Of a DNA stretch of 64,000 bases, positions 46,460 through 55,610 are shown in pieces (the stretch's first letter is position 1; each line of letters opens with the position of its first letter). The stretch lies in the NCBI GenBank assembly GCA_016342415.1, contig JAEIOD010000002.1, positions 1 to 64,000 of the forward strand, given 5' to 3'. The notes beneath the pieces were generated by a model, which saw only the letters and a program-made list of their open reading frames with translations, had not been told where the DNA came from and made no database searches. A program made the position numbers and the translations under genes. Source of the DNA: Clostridiales bacterium (lineage in GTDB: Bacteria; Bacillota; Clostridia; Peptostreptococcales; Acidaminobacteraceae).

Positions 46460-46618
46460 TTAGAATTTGATATCGTTCTGAGTTATACTTTCTTGTGTAA
46501 CATCAGTAGAGAATTCTATGTCATCACAAGAAGCTTTGTCTTTAGTTTTTTTATTAGATTTTTCATCTGCATATCCCAATGTATCCAAAATACTAATAGA
46601 CAAGATCAATGGCTTCAT
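46460..46618 (-). CDS. 52-aa small protein, possibly secreted
   Basis: The ORF (MKPLILSISILDTLGYADEK...TQNDIKF) has a strong start signal: GGGGAGG lies 5 nt before ATG 46618. The first 16 residues are hydrophobic and could be a short signal peptide (...LGYA). The rest is Lys/Asp-rich with one Cys. It precedes the DUF2089 gene by 19 bp, so it may be the first gene of that operon. No family is recognised. Confidence rests on the ribosome-binding site and position. Confidence 0.55.
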   Translation of the reverse strand: MKPLILSISILDTLGYADEKSNKKTKDKASCDDIEFSTDVTQESITQNDIKF

Positions 46619-46797
46619 AACAACCTCCCCTTGCAGTCACTTTCTAATTACAATATACGCCTATTAAAATACAAAGTCAACATAAAATTAAGTATTTTAA
46701 TTAAAAACTTAATTTTATTTAACTTTAAATTAATTTAGTGAACTTATCAAAAAAAAACAACGAACAAGTTATATTCGCTGTAGCCAATCATATTAAA

Positions 46798-46956
46798 TTA
46801 TTTTCCATGTACATCTTCCTGATGTTGAATATGATGAGTAAAGTCAACATCACCATTAAATTCAGGATTTCTCTCCTGTACTTTTCCTCCTCCAGCAAAA
46901 GCAAAGGCTGTGGACAAAAGCATAAATACACCTATTAGTAAAATCGTTCTCTTCAT
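46798..46956 (-). CDS. 52-aa small secreted protein with His-rich tail
   Basis: The ORF starts at ATG 46956, 5 nt after AAGGAGG. Residues 1-21 form a good signal peptide (MKRTILLIGVFMLLSTAFAF then AGGG). The mature part of about 31 residues ends FNGDVDFTHHIQHQEDVHGK, rich in His and acidic residues, which could bind a metal (inference). No family is recognised. It lies upstream of the other 52-aa ORF and the DUF2089-DUF4097 operon in the same direction. Confidence 0.6.
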   Translation of the reverse strand: MKRTILLIGVFMLLSTAFAFAGGGKVQERNPEFNGDVDFTHHIQHQEDVHGK

Positions 46957-47030
46957 ACACACCTCCTTCATTTCATTAGTTTATTACCCAATTTTTATGA
47001 TTTACAAAAAATCTATTCTTTAACAAAAAA

Positions 47031-47053
47031 AGATCAAAGCTAAGCTTTGATCT
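47031..47053 (-). terminator. Terminator of the nucleoside ABC transporter operon
   Basis: AGATCAAAGCT (47031-47041) pairs with AGCTTTGATCT (47043-47053) and is followed on the minus strand by TTTTTTT. Confidence 0.88.
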
Positions 47054-47065
47054 CTAAATAATTAT

Positions 47066-48037
47066 TTATCTCTTACCAGCATCATATGCTTCACCAGCCG
47101 CTTTTGGTCCTACCGCATTCTTACTGAATAATAGTAGAGCTACTAAAGTTAAAACATAAGGTAATGCTTTGTATAATTCTTGAGGTAACGCTAATTCTTT
47201 TAAACTGTCATTAACAGATGCCATAGTTGACATAGTTCTCATAAATCCGAAGAAGAATGAAGCACCAAGTACTTTCCAAGGTTTCCATTGACCGAAGATT
47301 AATGTTGCTAAGGCTAAGAAACCTAAACCATCAACCGCTCCTGTAAATTCACCTTTGTACGTTAATACTAAAATCGCACCACCAAGTCCTGCAAAGCAAC
47401 CTGATAAGAAAACACCTATGTATCTCATTTTGATAACATCAATACCCATTGAAGCTGCTGCTTGAGGGAATTCTCCACATGCTCTTAATCTTAAACCAAA
47501 TGGTTTCTTATAAAGAACAAACCAAACAATGACTACAATTGCCAATACCAGATAAGTTGTGAAATATGTTTTTGTAAAGAATAATTCACCAATGAATGGT
47601 ATTTTACTTAATACAGGTACATCAGCTCTTGCAACGCCAGACAATACACCTAAACGCTCTGAACCTGTAAATAATTCAGAACAGAATAATGCAAATGCTG
47701 CTGCTAACATATTGATGGCAGTACCTGAGATAATCTGATTGGCATTTAAGGAAATACACGCATAAGCATGCAATAATGAGAAAATACCACCAGCTATCAT
47801 AGCTGCTAACAATGCAACCAGTATCATGCCAAAGCTTACACCTTGTCCTGGATCTAGTCCAGCTGCAAATTTATGAATAACGAAGGCTCCAACAAATGTA
47901 CCAATAATCATCAAACCTTCAAGACCGATGTTAACAACACCAGAACGTTCAGATAATAGACCACCAATAGCTGTTATTAGAATCGGTGCCGTAAATGCTA
48001 ATGCATAAGGAAATATTTGATATAAGAAATCTAACAT
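47066..48037 (-). CDS. Nucleoside ABC transporter permease 2 (NupQ/YufQ type)
   Basis: The 323-aa protein has about nine membrane helices and the BPD_transp_2 permease motifs LLSERSGVVNIGLEGLMIIG near the N-terminus and GIDVIKMRYIGVFLSGCFAG in the middle. It pairs with the other permease to form the channel of a BmpA-dependent purine/pyrimidine nucleoside importer. It starts within TAATG, overlapping the preceding permease gene by 1 nt. It is the last gene before the terminator. Confidence 0.92.
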   Translation of the reverse strand: MLDFLYQIFPYALAFTAPILITAIGGLLSERSGVVNIGLEGLMIIGTFVGAFVIHKFAAGLDPGQGVSFGMILVALLAAMIAGGIFSLLHAYACISLNANQIISGTAINMLAAAFALFCSELFTGSERLGVLSGVARADVPVLSKIPFIGELFFTKTYFTTYLVLAIVVIVWFVLYKKPFGLRLRACGEFPQAAASMGIDVIKMRYIGVFLSGCFAGLGGAILVLTYKGEFTGAVDGLGFLALATLIFGQWKPWKVLGASFFFGFMRTMSTMASVNDSLKELALPQELYKALPYVLTLVALLLFSKNAVGPKAAGEAYDAGKR

Positions 48038-49140
48038 TATTTAGCACCTCCTTTTTTCTTAGTACTTACTAATTTTTTTATAACATTTTTAAACAATGAT
48101 CCTGTAGCTGAGAAGTAAATAATTACAGAAATCATCATCGGTACCAACTGATTCGGTACATTGTTTACTAGATTTGCTTTAACTGCTCCAGCACCTACTT
48201 TAAAGAATGCCAACAGTAAAGAAGCCAATACAATACCAATTGCTGAGTTAAGACCCAATAATGCAATTACGATACCATCGAAACCATAAGTTGGTAATTT
48301 CCCGATTGCAATGTGATCTGTATTTCCCAAGTAGAAAGTAACGCCAGCTAAACCAGCTAATGCACCAGAAATCATCAACGAATGAAGAATTCTAGTATTT
48401 ACTTTGATACCGGCGTACTCAGATGCATCTTTGTTAAATCCAACCGCTTTTAGTTCATATCCAAAAGTAGTTCTATTTAATACGAATGCATAAACAACAG
48501 CTGCTATAAGTGCTATGAACAAACCGATATTAAGATTTGCACCATCAAATGCATTTTGCAACCATTCAACTCTAAGTGTAGCAGATGGTAAAACTTTCAT
48601 TGATTCTGTATCAAAGTGAGGTGATTGAATCCAATTACGAACTGTATAACTTACAACTTCCAAGGCTACATAGTTCATCATGATGGTTGTAACAACCTCA
48701 TTAACTCTATATTTTGCTTTTAATATCGCTGGTACAAAAGCCCAACAAGCACCTGCTATTGTTGCAACAAGAATAACCACTGGTACATGAATCGCTCTCG
48801 CCATTTCAAACTGTGTACCAACAACAGTTGCAGCCAATCCACCAATTAACATTTGACCAGATACACCAATATTGAATATCCCTGTTCTGAATGAGAATGC
48901 TACTGCTAAACCTGCAAGCATAAGCGGTGTTGCCGTTAATAATAATTTACCTATTTTCTCTAAGTTTTGCAACTCACCGTTCTTAAGTCCAGTTGAACCT
49001 TGAACTAAATATTTAAACCCCTCTGCAGGGCTGTTCTTTGTAAAAAGAATCAATAAAACCCCAACTAACAGACCAAATAACACAGCAGCAAATGGTGCAA
49101 TTAGATCTAAAGTTTTTTCCTTCTTTAGCCATTCTCTCAC
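48037..49140 (-). CDS. Nucleoside ABC transporter permease 1 (NupP/YufP type)
   Basis: The 367-aa membrane protein of the branched-chain/nucleoside permease class shows FSFRTGIFNIGVSGQMLIGG, EVVTTIMMNYVALEVVSYTV and YAGIKVNTRILHSLMISGAL. It overlaps both the ATPase gene before it and the second permease gene after it by 1 nt, indicating translational coupling and fixed stoichiometry. Confidence 0.92.
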   Translation of the reverse strand: MREWLKKEKTLDLIAPFAAVLFGLLVGVLLILFTKNSPAEGFKYLVQGSTGLKNGELQNLEKIGKLLLTATPLMLAGLAVAFSFRTGIFNIGVSGQMLIGGLAATVVGTQFEMARAIHVPVVILVATIAGACWAFVPAILKAKYRVNEVVTTIMMNYVALEVVSYTVRNWIQSPHFDTESMKVLPSATLRVEWLQNAFDGANLNIGLFIALIAAVVYAFVLNRTTFGYELKAVGFNKDASEYAGIKVNTRILHSLMISGALAGLAGVTFYLGNTDHIAIGKLPTYGFDGIVIALLGLNSAIGIVLASLLLAFFKVGAGAVKANLVNNVPNQLVPMMISVIIYFSATGSLFKNVIKKLVSTKKKGGAK

Positions 49141-50666
49141 TACTTATCACCCGCCTTCTTTGAACCAGCCATCATTAGACCTAACTCATTCTCATTTGTT
49201 TCCTTAGAGAATACCGTGTCCATGATTTCACCTTCATACATAACTGCAATACGATCAGCAACATCTAATACTTCATCTAATTCCAATGAAACCAGCAGTA
49301 CTGCTTTACCTGCATCTCTTTCAGCAATTAACTCTTTATGAATATACTCTATTGCACCAACATCCAGACCTCTAGTTGGTTGCACAGCAATTAGAAGAGC
49401 AGGACTTCTATTAATTTCACGAGCGATAATCGCCTTTTGTTGATTACCACCTGACATTGATCTAGCAATAGTTTCACTGCCTTTACCAGAACGTACATCA
49501 AATCTCTCAATTAAAGTATCACTTAATTTTCTAATTTCATCTCTATTTAAGATACCATTTTTTGATAATGGCTCTTGATAATAAGTTTGCAATGCCATGT
49601 TTTCTTCAACCGAATAATCGAGAACCAAACCATGTTTATGTCTATCTTCTGGAATATGACCTATTCCAGCTTCGGTTCGTTGTCTGATAGAAAGACTATG
49701 TATATCTTTTCCTAAAAGACTGATTTTACCGCTAGTCAATTTTTTAAGACCAGCAATCAATTCAACCAACTCAGTCTGACCATTACCTTCAATACCTGCT
49801 ACACAGAAAATCTCTCCCGCTTTTACTTCAAAAGAAACATCATGAATAATAGGTTTTTCTGTCTCACCTTGCAATGTAAGGTTTTCAACTTTCAACACAA
49901 CATTTGTTGGTTTTGCTTCTGTTTTGTCAACACTAAAGTTTACGTTTCTTCCAACCATCATTTCAGCCATTTTCATTTCATCAGTCACAGCTACGTCAAC
50001 GGTACCAATATAACGTCCCTTTTGAAGTACTGTACATTCATCAGCTACTTGCTTAATCTCAGCTAACTTATGAGTGATTAATAAAATCGACTTACCCTTT
50101 TTAGTTAATCCTCTCATGATGTTCAACAGTTCAATGATTTCTTGTGGTGTTAAAACAGCAGTTGGTTCATCGAAGATTAGGATTTCCGCATCACGGTACA
50201 ACATTTTAAGAATCTCGACTCTTTGTTGCATACCAACAGAAATATCCTTGATTTTAGCGTAAGGATCGACTCTCAAACCATACTTTTCACTAATGTCAGC
50301 AACTTTTTCTGCAGCAGTCTTAATATCAATCGTACCGTATTTTGACTTAGGCTCCATACCTAAAATGATATTCTCAACAACAGTAAAATCTTCTACTAAT
50401 TTAAAGTGTTGATGAACCATACCAATACCATGAGCATTCGCTACATTAGGATTGGCAATTTTTACTTCCTTACCACGTACTTTAATCATACCTTGCTCTG
50501 GTTGATACATACCAAACAGTACACTCATCAATGTTGATTTACCAGCACCATTCTCACCCAATACAGCATGGATTGTTTGTGGCTTAAGTTTTAGAGTGAC
50601 ATTGTCATTAGCTTTAATACCTGGAAACTCTTTTGTTATATTGAGAAGCTCAATAATATAATCCAT
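49140..50666 (-). CDS. Nucleoside ABC transporter ATP-binding protein (NupO/YufO type, two ABC domains)
   Basis: The 508-aa protein contains two ABC domains. The first has Walker A GENGAGKST, signature SVGMQQRVEI and Walker B ILIFDEPTAVLTP. The second has Walker A GIEGNGQTE (degenerate), signature SMSGGNQQKAI and LLIAVQPTRGLDVGA (Walker B with Val-Gln instead of Asp-Glu). A degenerate second half is normal for the sugar/nucleoside class. It begins 346 bp after bmpA, beyond a hairpin that probably lowers its expression relative to the binding protein. Confidence 0.93.
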   Translation of the reverse strand: MDYIIELLNITKEFPGIKANDNVTLKLKPQTIHAVLGENGAGKSTLMSVLFGMYQPEQGMIKVRGKEVKIANPNVANAHGIGMVHQHFKLVEDFTVVENIILGMEPKSKYGTIDIKTAAEKVADISEKYGLRVDPYAKIKDISVGMQQRVEILKMLYRDAEILIFDEPTAVLTPQEIIELLNIMRGLTKKGKSILLITHKLAEIKQVADECTVLQKGRYIGTVDVAVTDEMKMAEMMVGRNVNFSVDKTEAKPTNVVLKVENLTLQGETEKPIIHDVSFEVKAGEIFCVAGIEGNGQTELVELIAGLKKLTSGKISLLGKDIHSLSIRQRTEAGIGHIPEDRHKHGLVLDYSVEENMALQTYYQEPLSKNGILNRDEIRKLSDTLIERFDVRSGKGSETIARSMSGGNQQKAIIAREINRSPALLIAVQPTRGLDVGAIEYIHKELIAERDAGKAVLLVSLELDEVLDVADRIAVMYEGEIMDTVFSKETNENELGLMMAGSKKAGDK

Positions 50667-50952
50667 TCTTTCCCTCCTTTATCTCTACAATAAAACAGAC
50701 TTTCTATTTTCAATTCCTAATATAGTAGAAATAGTTAACTAAAAATGATCCCTGATTATTTTCAATTTCGTTTTAGAATAATAAATTACATACCCTTAAT
50801 GCCATTATAATAACCTGATAATCTAAATTACTTCGTTAGACTCCAGGTATATTCAATTATTATTCAAATATATCTCACTATTATTAAAAATCCATGTAAT
50901 AACACATATTTCGAAGCTTTTACTTAATTATACTATATAATACTTTCAAAAG
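50667..50952. other. Intergenic region between bmpA and the transporter ATPase
   Basis: AT-rich stretch of nearly 300 bp between the bmpA terminator and the ATPase ribosome-binding site. No ORF, riboswitch or strong promoter pair was recognised; a weak internal promoter cannot be excluded. Confidence 0.4.
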
Positions 50953-50987
50953 AAAAGTCACTAAGTACTATAAGACTTAGCGACTTT
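50953..50987 (-). terminator. Terminator or attenuator after bmpA
   Basis: AAAGTCACTAAGT (50954-50966) pairs with ACTTAGCGACTTT (50975-50987) with one mismatch; TTTTCTTTT follows on the minus strand. It separates the abundant binding protein gene from the membrane components. Confidence 0.75.
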
Positions 50988-51012
50988 CAATTTAATTTAA
51001 ATTACTTAAAAA

Positions 51013-52200
51013 TTAGTATACCATACCATCAGCAGATGTGTATCCTTGAGCTTCTAAGAAAGATGTTAAATCTTCTACAGTTGCAGGAGCTACAATTGAA
51101 CCATCTTGTAAACCAGCTAATACTTCAGCAGTTTTAGCAGCAGTATCATCACTTAAGTTAGGATTCTCAACTGGAAGTCCAACACCACCATCTTTAGCAG
51201 ATAAGTTAATTGTTTGTCCACCTGGGAAGTTACCTTTTAAGTAAGCTTCAATATAATCGTATGCAGCAGTATCAATTTTCTTCATTGCTGAAGTTAAAAT
51301 AATAGAAGTTCCATCTTCGATCATACCATCAGCATATTGATCTACGTCAACACCAACGATCCATACGTTTTCGCCAGCAGTTTTTCTTGTTTTAGCTTCA
51401 TTGATAGCTCCAACTCCAACACCACCTGCAGCAGCGTGAATTACGTCAACGCCTTTGTCATACATAGAAGCAGCGATTTGTTGACCAGCGTCAACTTCGT
51501 GGAACGTACCTTGGTAGATGTAATCTACAACTTGAGCTGTAGTATCAAAGTTAGCGTTAGCATAAGCAACACCAGCAGTGAATCCCCAACCAAACTTTTG
51601 AACTGGAGGAATTTCCATTCCGCCGATGAAACCAATCTTACCAGTTTCTGATTCTAAAGCAGCAGCAACACCAGCTAAGAAACCAGCTTCTTGCTCAGCA
51701 AAGAATACTGAAACAACGTTAGCTTCTGTTCTGAACTCAGAATAGTCAGCACTATGAGGTGCACCATCAATAAGAACAAACATAGTATCTGGGTATTTGT
51801 CTTGAGCTAAGAAGATTGCTTCTTCAAATTTGAAACCTGGTGTGATAATGATTCCATGATCAGAATCAACTAAGTTACCAATTTCAGTTAAGTAATCGTC
51901 AGTAGTCTCGCCACCTGGTTGTAAGTACTTTTCAGCAATACCAAACTCATCAGCAGCTTTTAAAATACCTTCCCAAGTACCTTGATTGAAAGATTTATCA
52001 GTAATAGTACCAGAGTCTGTTACCATACCAACTTTTTTACCTTCAAATTCTTTTGTTGTATCTGCAGCTTCATTAGTTGCAGCATTTGCATCAGCATTGT
52101 TACCTGCATTTGCATTGTTGTTGTCATTAGATCCACAAGCTACAAAACTTGCTGCTACTAATAAAACAACTAATAGCATCGCTATCGTTCTTTTTAACAT
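51013..52200 (-). CDS. bmpA: BMP-family nucleoside-binding lipoprotein
   Basis: The 395-aa protein has a lipoprotein signal with lipobox SFVAC (Cys at about 22) and an Asn/Ala-rich linker. The BMP/PnrA binding domain follows: VGMVTDSGTITDKSFNQGTW, GFKFEEAIFLAQDKYPDTMF, FLAGVAAALESETGKIGFIG and IHAAAGGVGVGAINEA. It captures purine or pyrimidine nucleosides outside the membrane for the ABC transporter encoded downstream. Start ATG 52200 follows GGGGAGG. Confidence 0.95.
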   Translation of the reverse strand: MLKRTIAMLLVVLLVAASFVACGSNDNNNANAGNNADANAATNEAADTTKEFEGKKVGMVTDSGTITDKSFNQGTWEGILKAADEFGIAEKYLQPGGETTDDYLTEIGNLVDSDHGIIITPGFKFEEAIFLAQDKYPDTMFVLIDGAPHSADYSEFRTEANVVSVFFAEQEAGFLAGVAAALESETGKIGFIGGMEIPPVQKFGWGFTAGVAYANANFDTTAQVVDYIYQGTFHEVDAGQQIAASMYDKGVDVIHAAAGGVGVGAINEAKTRKTAGENVWIVGVDVDQYADGMIEDGTSIILTSAMKKIDTAAYDYIEAYLKGNFPGGQTINLSAKDGGVGLPVENPNLSDDTAAKTAEVLAGLQDGSIVAPATVEDLTSFLEAQGYTSADGMVY

Positions 52201-52226
52201 TTTAGTTCCTCCCCTTAATTCTATTA

Positions 52227-52262
52227 ATATTACTTATGTAATATAATGCGACATACGTCGCA
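52227..52262. promoter_or_regulatory. Two adjacent dyads in the bmpA leader
   Basis: ATATTAC-TTAT-GTAATAT (52227-52244) and TGCGAC-ATAC-GTCGCA (52247-52262) lie 27-62 bp upstream of the bmpA start. They could be operators or leader hairpins. The rest of 52263-52734 is AT-rich with no gene seen. Confidence 0.45.
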
Positions 52263-52734
52263 ATTTAACCATACACTTTATTGTGCGTTATTTTCCAGAA
52301 AAACTCAATATGATTTATATACAAATTATTTTTTCTCTGTCTATTTCAATAACATACAATCTTTTCTCTAAAGAATTTAATCTTTTTGTTATTATTATCG
52401 TTTTGTAACAAACATTTGGTAAAACGATTTCCTACGCTATAAAAATAACAAATTATTAAGATTATATCTTTTTATTAGTGATTTTGTTTTCAAAGTGCAT
52501 AAAAAAGTAAATAAACTTCTTTACATGGATATAAACCCCAACAACTTCAAATAGAATCTTGCATCGAGGCATATGAGTATTCTATTGGAAAATAGGACAT
52601 TTGTCTACTTTGCTATAAATACCCCTTTTCTTTTTTGTTAAACATTCACAAAGGTTTTTGATTCAAATCTAAACATATGCTTATAATCCAAATCTTTGTC
52701 AATCGCACTCTTTTTAAATTACTTATACAAAAAA

Positions 52735-52764
52735 CAAGTCCCTTTCTATTTAAAAAGGGACTTG
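52735..52764 (-). terminator. Terminator of the glycine reductase operon
   Basis: CAAGTCCCTTT (52735-52745) pairs with AAAGGGACTTG (52754-52764); the minus-strand tail is TTTTTTGTATAAG. It lies about 50 bp past grdD. Confidence 0.88.
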
Positions 52765-52816
52765 CTTTTATTTGCTTATTATAGGGATGTATTTTAAGGG
52801 CTTTTCCCTAAACGAC

Positions 52817-53992
52817 TTAACAGTCAGGCTTTTGTGATGCCACATAACCTGCTTTACCTAAGATCACAATTGCTTTTTCCAAGTTCTTTTCATTAACTAA
52901 TACAATAGGACCTGTACAACCCATACCACTCTCAGCATAGATTGATTCTTTCCATAATGCTTCACATGCTGCATCTAAATCCATGATATCAATACCAGAG
53001 ATATCTGAAGTAACAACTTCTTTAGGCGGAGCAGTTACCTCTTCAGTTGCAACAGCGGCTTCCTTGTGGAAACTTTTTAATACGGCATCCAATCCAGCTG
53101 CTTTTGCTTTCTTGAACTCAGCATTGGCAACATCAATCAAGTTCCCTTTAGCCAGTGAAGCCGCATACTTAATCGCATTAGCAACAACAGGCACACCTGA
53201 AGCTCTAGACAGAATTAAGATTGCTTTATCATAATCTATACCAATACCTGGTCCATAACCATAACCCGATGCTTCATAGCTACCGCCAGTTGCATAAGAT
53301 GAGAACATTTTCATCATGATATTGCCTGTTAATGTATCTGTAACCATAACGTCTACCGAACCCATTAACAAGTCATTACCTCTCATCACCGAACCACCAT
53401 CAGCTCTTTTAGACTCACCAAAGTTAATCTCATAACCATTATCATTTAATTCTCTAAGTGCTCTTTCAACACCACGAGCATTATCTACATTTAAGATACC
53501 CACTGTAGGATTTTTATATCCCATAGCTTTTGCAGCAACAATACCATATAAAGCATTTTTAACCATCGCTTCAGATCTATTCGTTGCAGATGTACCAGTA
53601 GTTGTTGCGATAAACATTTCTTGACCCACTGCAGGTGTTATAACTCTACCTACTGTAGATACACCAATTGGGAAACTGTAGTGCATAGTCACACATGCTG
53701 AAATGTAGCCGCTTTCTAAAAGCTCTTCCATCTTCTTATGCATATCTGCTTCAGTATTCACTTCAACAACTTCTAACTCAGTCTCTACCTTTGGTCCTAT
53801 TAAGACAATTTCAAAATCAGCAGCATCTCTATTAGCTAGCTCAGCACCCTTAACTAGGTTATCAATGCCATGCTCACTACCCAAAGTCGTGATACCAACT
53901 TTTACTTTCGAACCAAAAGATCCAGTTTCGATTGCGTTAGCAATGTCCATGAAAGTGTTTCCCAATATCTTTTTAATATTTTTTTCAGACAT
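52817..53992 (-). CDS. grdD: Glycine/sarcosine/betaine reductase complex protein C, alpha subunit
   Basis: The 391-aa protein resembles phosphate acyl/butyryltransferase and PlsX-like enzymes. With GrdC it takes the carboxymethyl group from selenoprotein A and releases acetyl phosphate. Features include VKVGITTLGSEHGIDNLVKG, ATTTGTSATNRSEAMVKNAL and the C-terminal ESIYAESGMGCTGPIVLVNE with a conserved Cys. It is the last gene of the operon, 11 bp after grdC. ATG 53992 follows GGAGTG. Confidence 0.95.
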   Translation of the reverse strand: MSEKNIKKILGNTFMDIANAIETGSFGSKVKVGITTLGSEHGIDNLVKGAELANRDAADFEIVLIGPKVETELEVVEVNTEADMHKKMEELLESGYISACVTMHYSFPIGVSTVGRVITPAVGQEMFIATTTGTSATNRSEAMVKNALYGIVAAKAMGYKNPTVGILNVDNARGVERALRELNDNGYEINFGESKRADGGSVMRGNDLLMGSVDVMVTDTLTGNIMMKMFSSYATGGSYEASGYGYGPGIGIDYDKAILILSRASGVPVVANAIKYAASLAKGNLIDVANAEFKKAKAAGLDAVLKSFHKEAAVATEEVTAPPKEVVTSDISGIDIMDLDAACEALWKESIYAESGMGCTGPIVLVNEKNLEKAIVILGKAGYVASQKPDC

Positions 53993-54003
53993 TGTACACT
54001 CCT

Positions 54004-55539
54004 TTATTCAGCTAACATATGCTTAGCAAAATCTCTCATAGCTTCAGCAATCATCTTGTTTACTTCTTCTTTTGAAACTGTTGCTTCTTCTTCTACTTGA
54101 CCTGGGTTTCTTTCTACCATTACAGAAACACCATCAAATAAGTTTGTCATTCTTCCTAAGAATAATGAACCTTTACCAACTATCATCGCTCTATTTAAGT
54201 CACCAGTAGTCAAATCATCAATTGCAAATCCTAAGTACGGAACACCTGATGGGATATGACCTTGAGTCGGTGCCCATCCTTGCATACCATGCTTTAAGCC
54301 AAATGTTTTTAAGTCAGCTCTTTCTAATTCTTTTCTCTTAACACCAATAGCAGCAATCATTTTATAGTTTGCTTCAGGAACATCACCTGCGCCAGCTGGC
54401 TTAGTGATATCTGGGTTTTGCATTTCAACTGAATATTTGTCAACATCTGTGATTTTTAGACCAGCCATATCTAGTGGCGCTGTGATTAATGACGAAATTA
54501 CAGCTTGTGGAGAAGATCCAGTTCCAACTGTATGTCTTCCAACAAACTCTGTTCTAACAACTGGATTAACACCATCATTAACACTTACAAGCACTGCGAA
54601 ACCACCTAATACATCTTCAAGGATTGGTAATTCTTTTTTCACATGGTCTTTACCGTTCATGCCAAGTTTAGCTGTTGCACCACCAGCAACGATTACTACA
54701 TTCTTGTATGTTCCAGCTTTAACAAGTGAAGCTGCAGAAATTAAAGCATGAACTGGAGCTGCACAGAAACCTCTTAAGTCAGATCCCGTTGCATTAACAG
54801 CACCTACTGCTTCAGCAATCGCTTTAGCAAAGTTACCGCCACCTCTTTGGTTCATATCACCACACGCCTCTTCAGAACACTCGATTACATAATCGATATC
54901 TTCAACGTTGATATTGTTGTCAGCGATTAAATGTTTCATAGCAAGAACGCCCGATGCTTTAACTACTAAGTTTTCGAACATAACATGTGCATTTAAGTTA
55001 GGATCCACATCATGAGCTTTTTTAACACAACCGATTAACTTCTCGTTGTGGTAGATTGCTTCTGCGTGCTCAGTAACTGCAGCTTCAATAGCAGCAATTT
55101 CAAAACCTTCACCTAAACCTGCAATTTCCTCATCTGTCATTAATTTATGAGCAGCATATTGATTTTTTGCACCTGCTAAGAAAGCTTTTTCTATCATCAC
55201 TAAGTCGAATACATCTGCAGTTTTTAACATAAGGATGAACTCTTCTTGTGGCATGATCTCACCAAATTTACCATAACGATCAGCATTTGGCACATCTACT
55301 CCAACCCAAGGTTTTTCAATTTCACCTAATTCAGCAGGTGTCATATTACCAATATAAGTCTGGTTTGGTGCGTAGTTTACAACTTCTTCAAATGTTCTTA
55401 AGTGCTTTGGCACTGCTTTTAAGTACTCTGATTCTGGATTGTTTCTCATCTCAACTGTTTGAGTTGTTCCATTGTGCATAATCATATCTTGCGTATGCAC
55501 TAATACATAACCCGCCGCTTTAATAACAGCATTATTCAT
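54004..55539 (-). CDS. grdC: Glycine/sarcosine/betaine reductase complex protein C, beta subunit
   Basis: The 511-aa protein has a thiolase/KAS-like core with CSEEACGDMNQRGGGNFAKA around the active-site Cys and GSDLRGFCAAPVHALISAAS. It accepts the Se-carboxymethyl group from GrdA and, with GrdD, converts it to an acetyl thioester and then acetyl phosphate. Start ATG 55539 has GGAGG upstream; a GTG at 55542 is adjacent. A strong hairpin separates it from grdB. Confidence 0.95.
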   Translation of the reverse strand: MNNAVIKAAGYVLVHTQDMIMHNGTTQTVEMRNNPESEYLKAVPKHLRTFEEVVNYAPNQTYIGNMTPAELGEIEKPWVGVDVPNADRYGKFGEIMPQEEFILMLKTADVFDLVMIEKAFLAGAKNQYAAHKLMTDEEIAGLGEGFEIAAIEAAVTEHAEAIYHNEKLIGCVKKAHDVDPNLNAHVMFENLVVKASGVLAMKHLIADNNINVEDIDYVIECSEEACGDMNQRGGGNFAKAIAEAVGAVNATGSDLRGFCAAPVHALISAASLVKAGTYKNVVIVAGGATAKLGMNGKDHVKKELPILEDVLGGFAVLVSVNDGVNPVVRTEFVGRHTVGTGSSPQAVISSLITAPLDMAGLKITDVDKYSVEMQNPDITKPAGAGDVPEANYKMIAAIGVKRKELERADLKTFGLKHGMQGWAPTQGHIPSGVPYLGFAIDDLTTGDLNRAMIVGKGSLFLGRMTNLFDGVSVMVERNPGQVEEEATVSKEEVNKMIAEAMRDFAKHMLAE

Positions 55540-55579
55540 CACTACACCTCCGTGATTCTATATGATACAAGTTTATAAA

Positions 55580-55603
55580 AATGGGGAGAATAAACTCCCC
55601 ATT
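55580..55603 (-). terminator. Intercistronic hairpin with T-run between grdB and grdC
   Basis: ATGGGGAG (55581-55588) pairs with CTCCCCAT (55595-55602), followed on the minus strand by TTTTTATAAAC. It has the form of an intrinsic terminator but lies inside the operon, so it probably attenuates grdCD or stabilises the upstream mRNA end. Confidence 0.6.
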
Positions 55604-55610
55604 CTAATGT

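Noticed and set aside
46738..46938. Plus-strand 66-codon frame (and 46493-46738 likewise)
   Set aside because: They lie opposite the two minus-strand 52-aa ORFs, which have strong ribosome-binding sites and signal-peptide character; the plus frames have neither.
52263..52734. Purine riboswitch upstream of the bmpA transporter
   Set aside because: I looked for the conserved purine aptamer core and loops and found none; only two simple dyads lie near the start.
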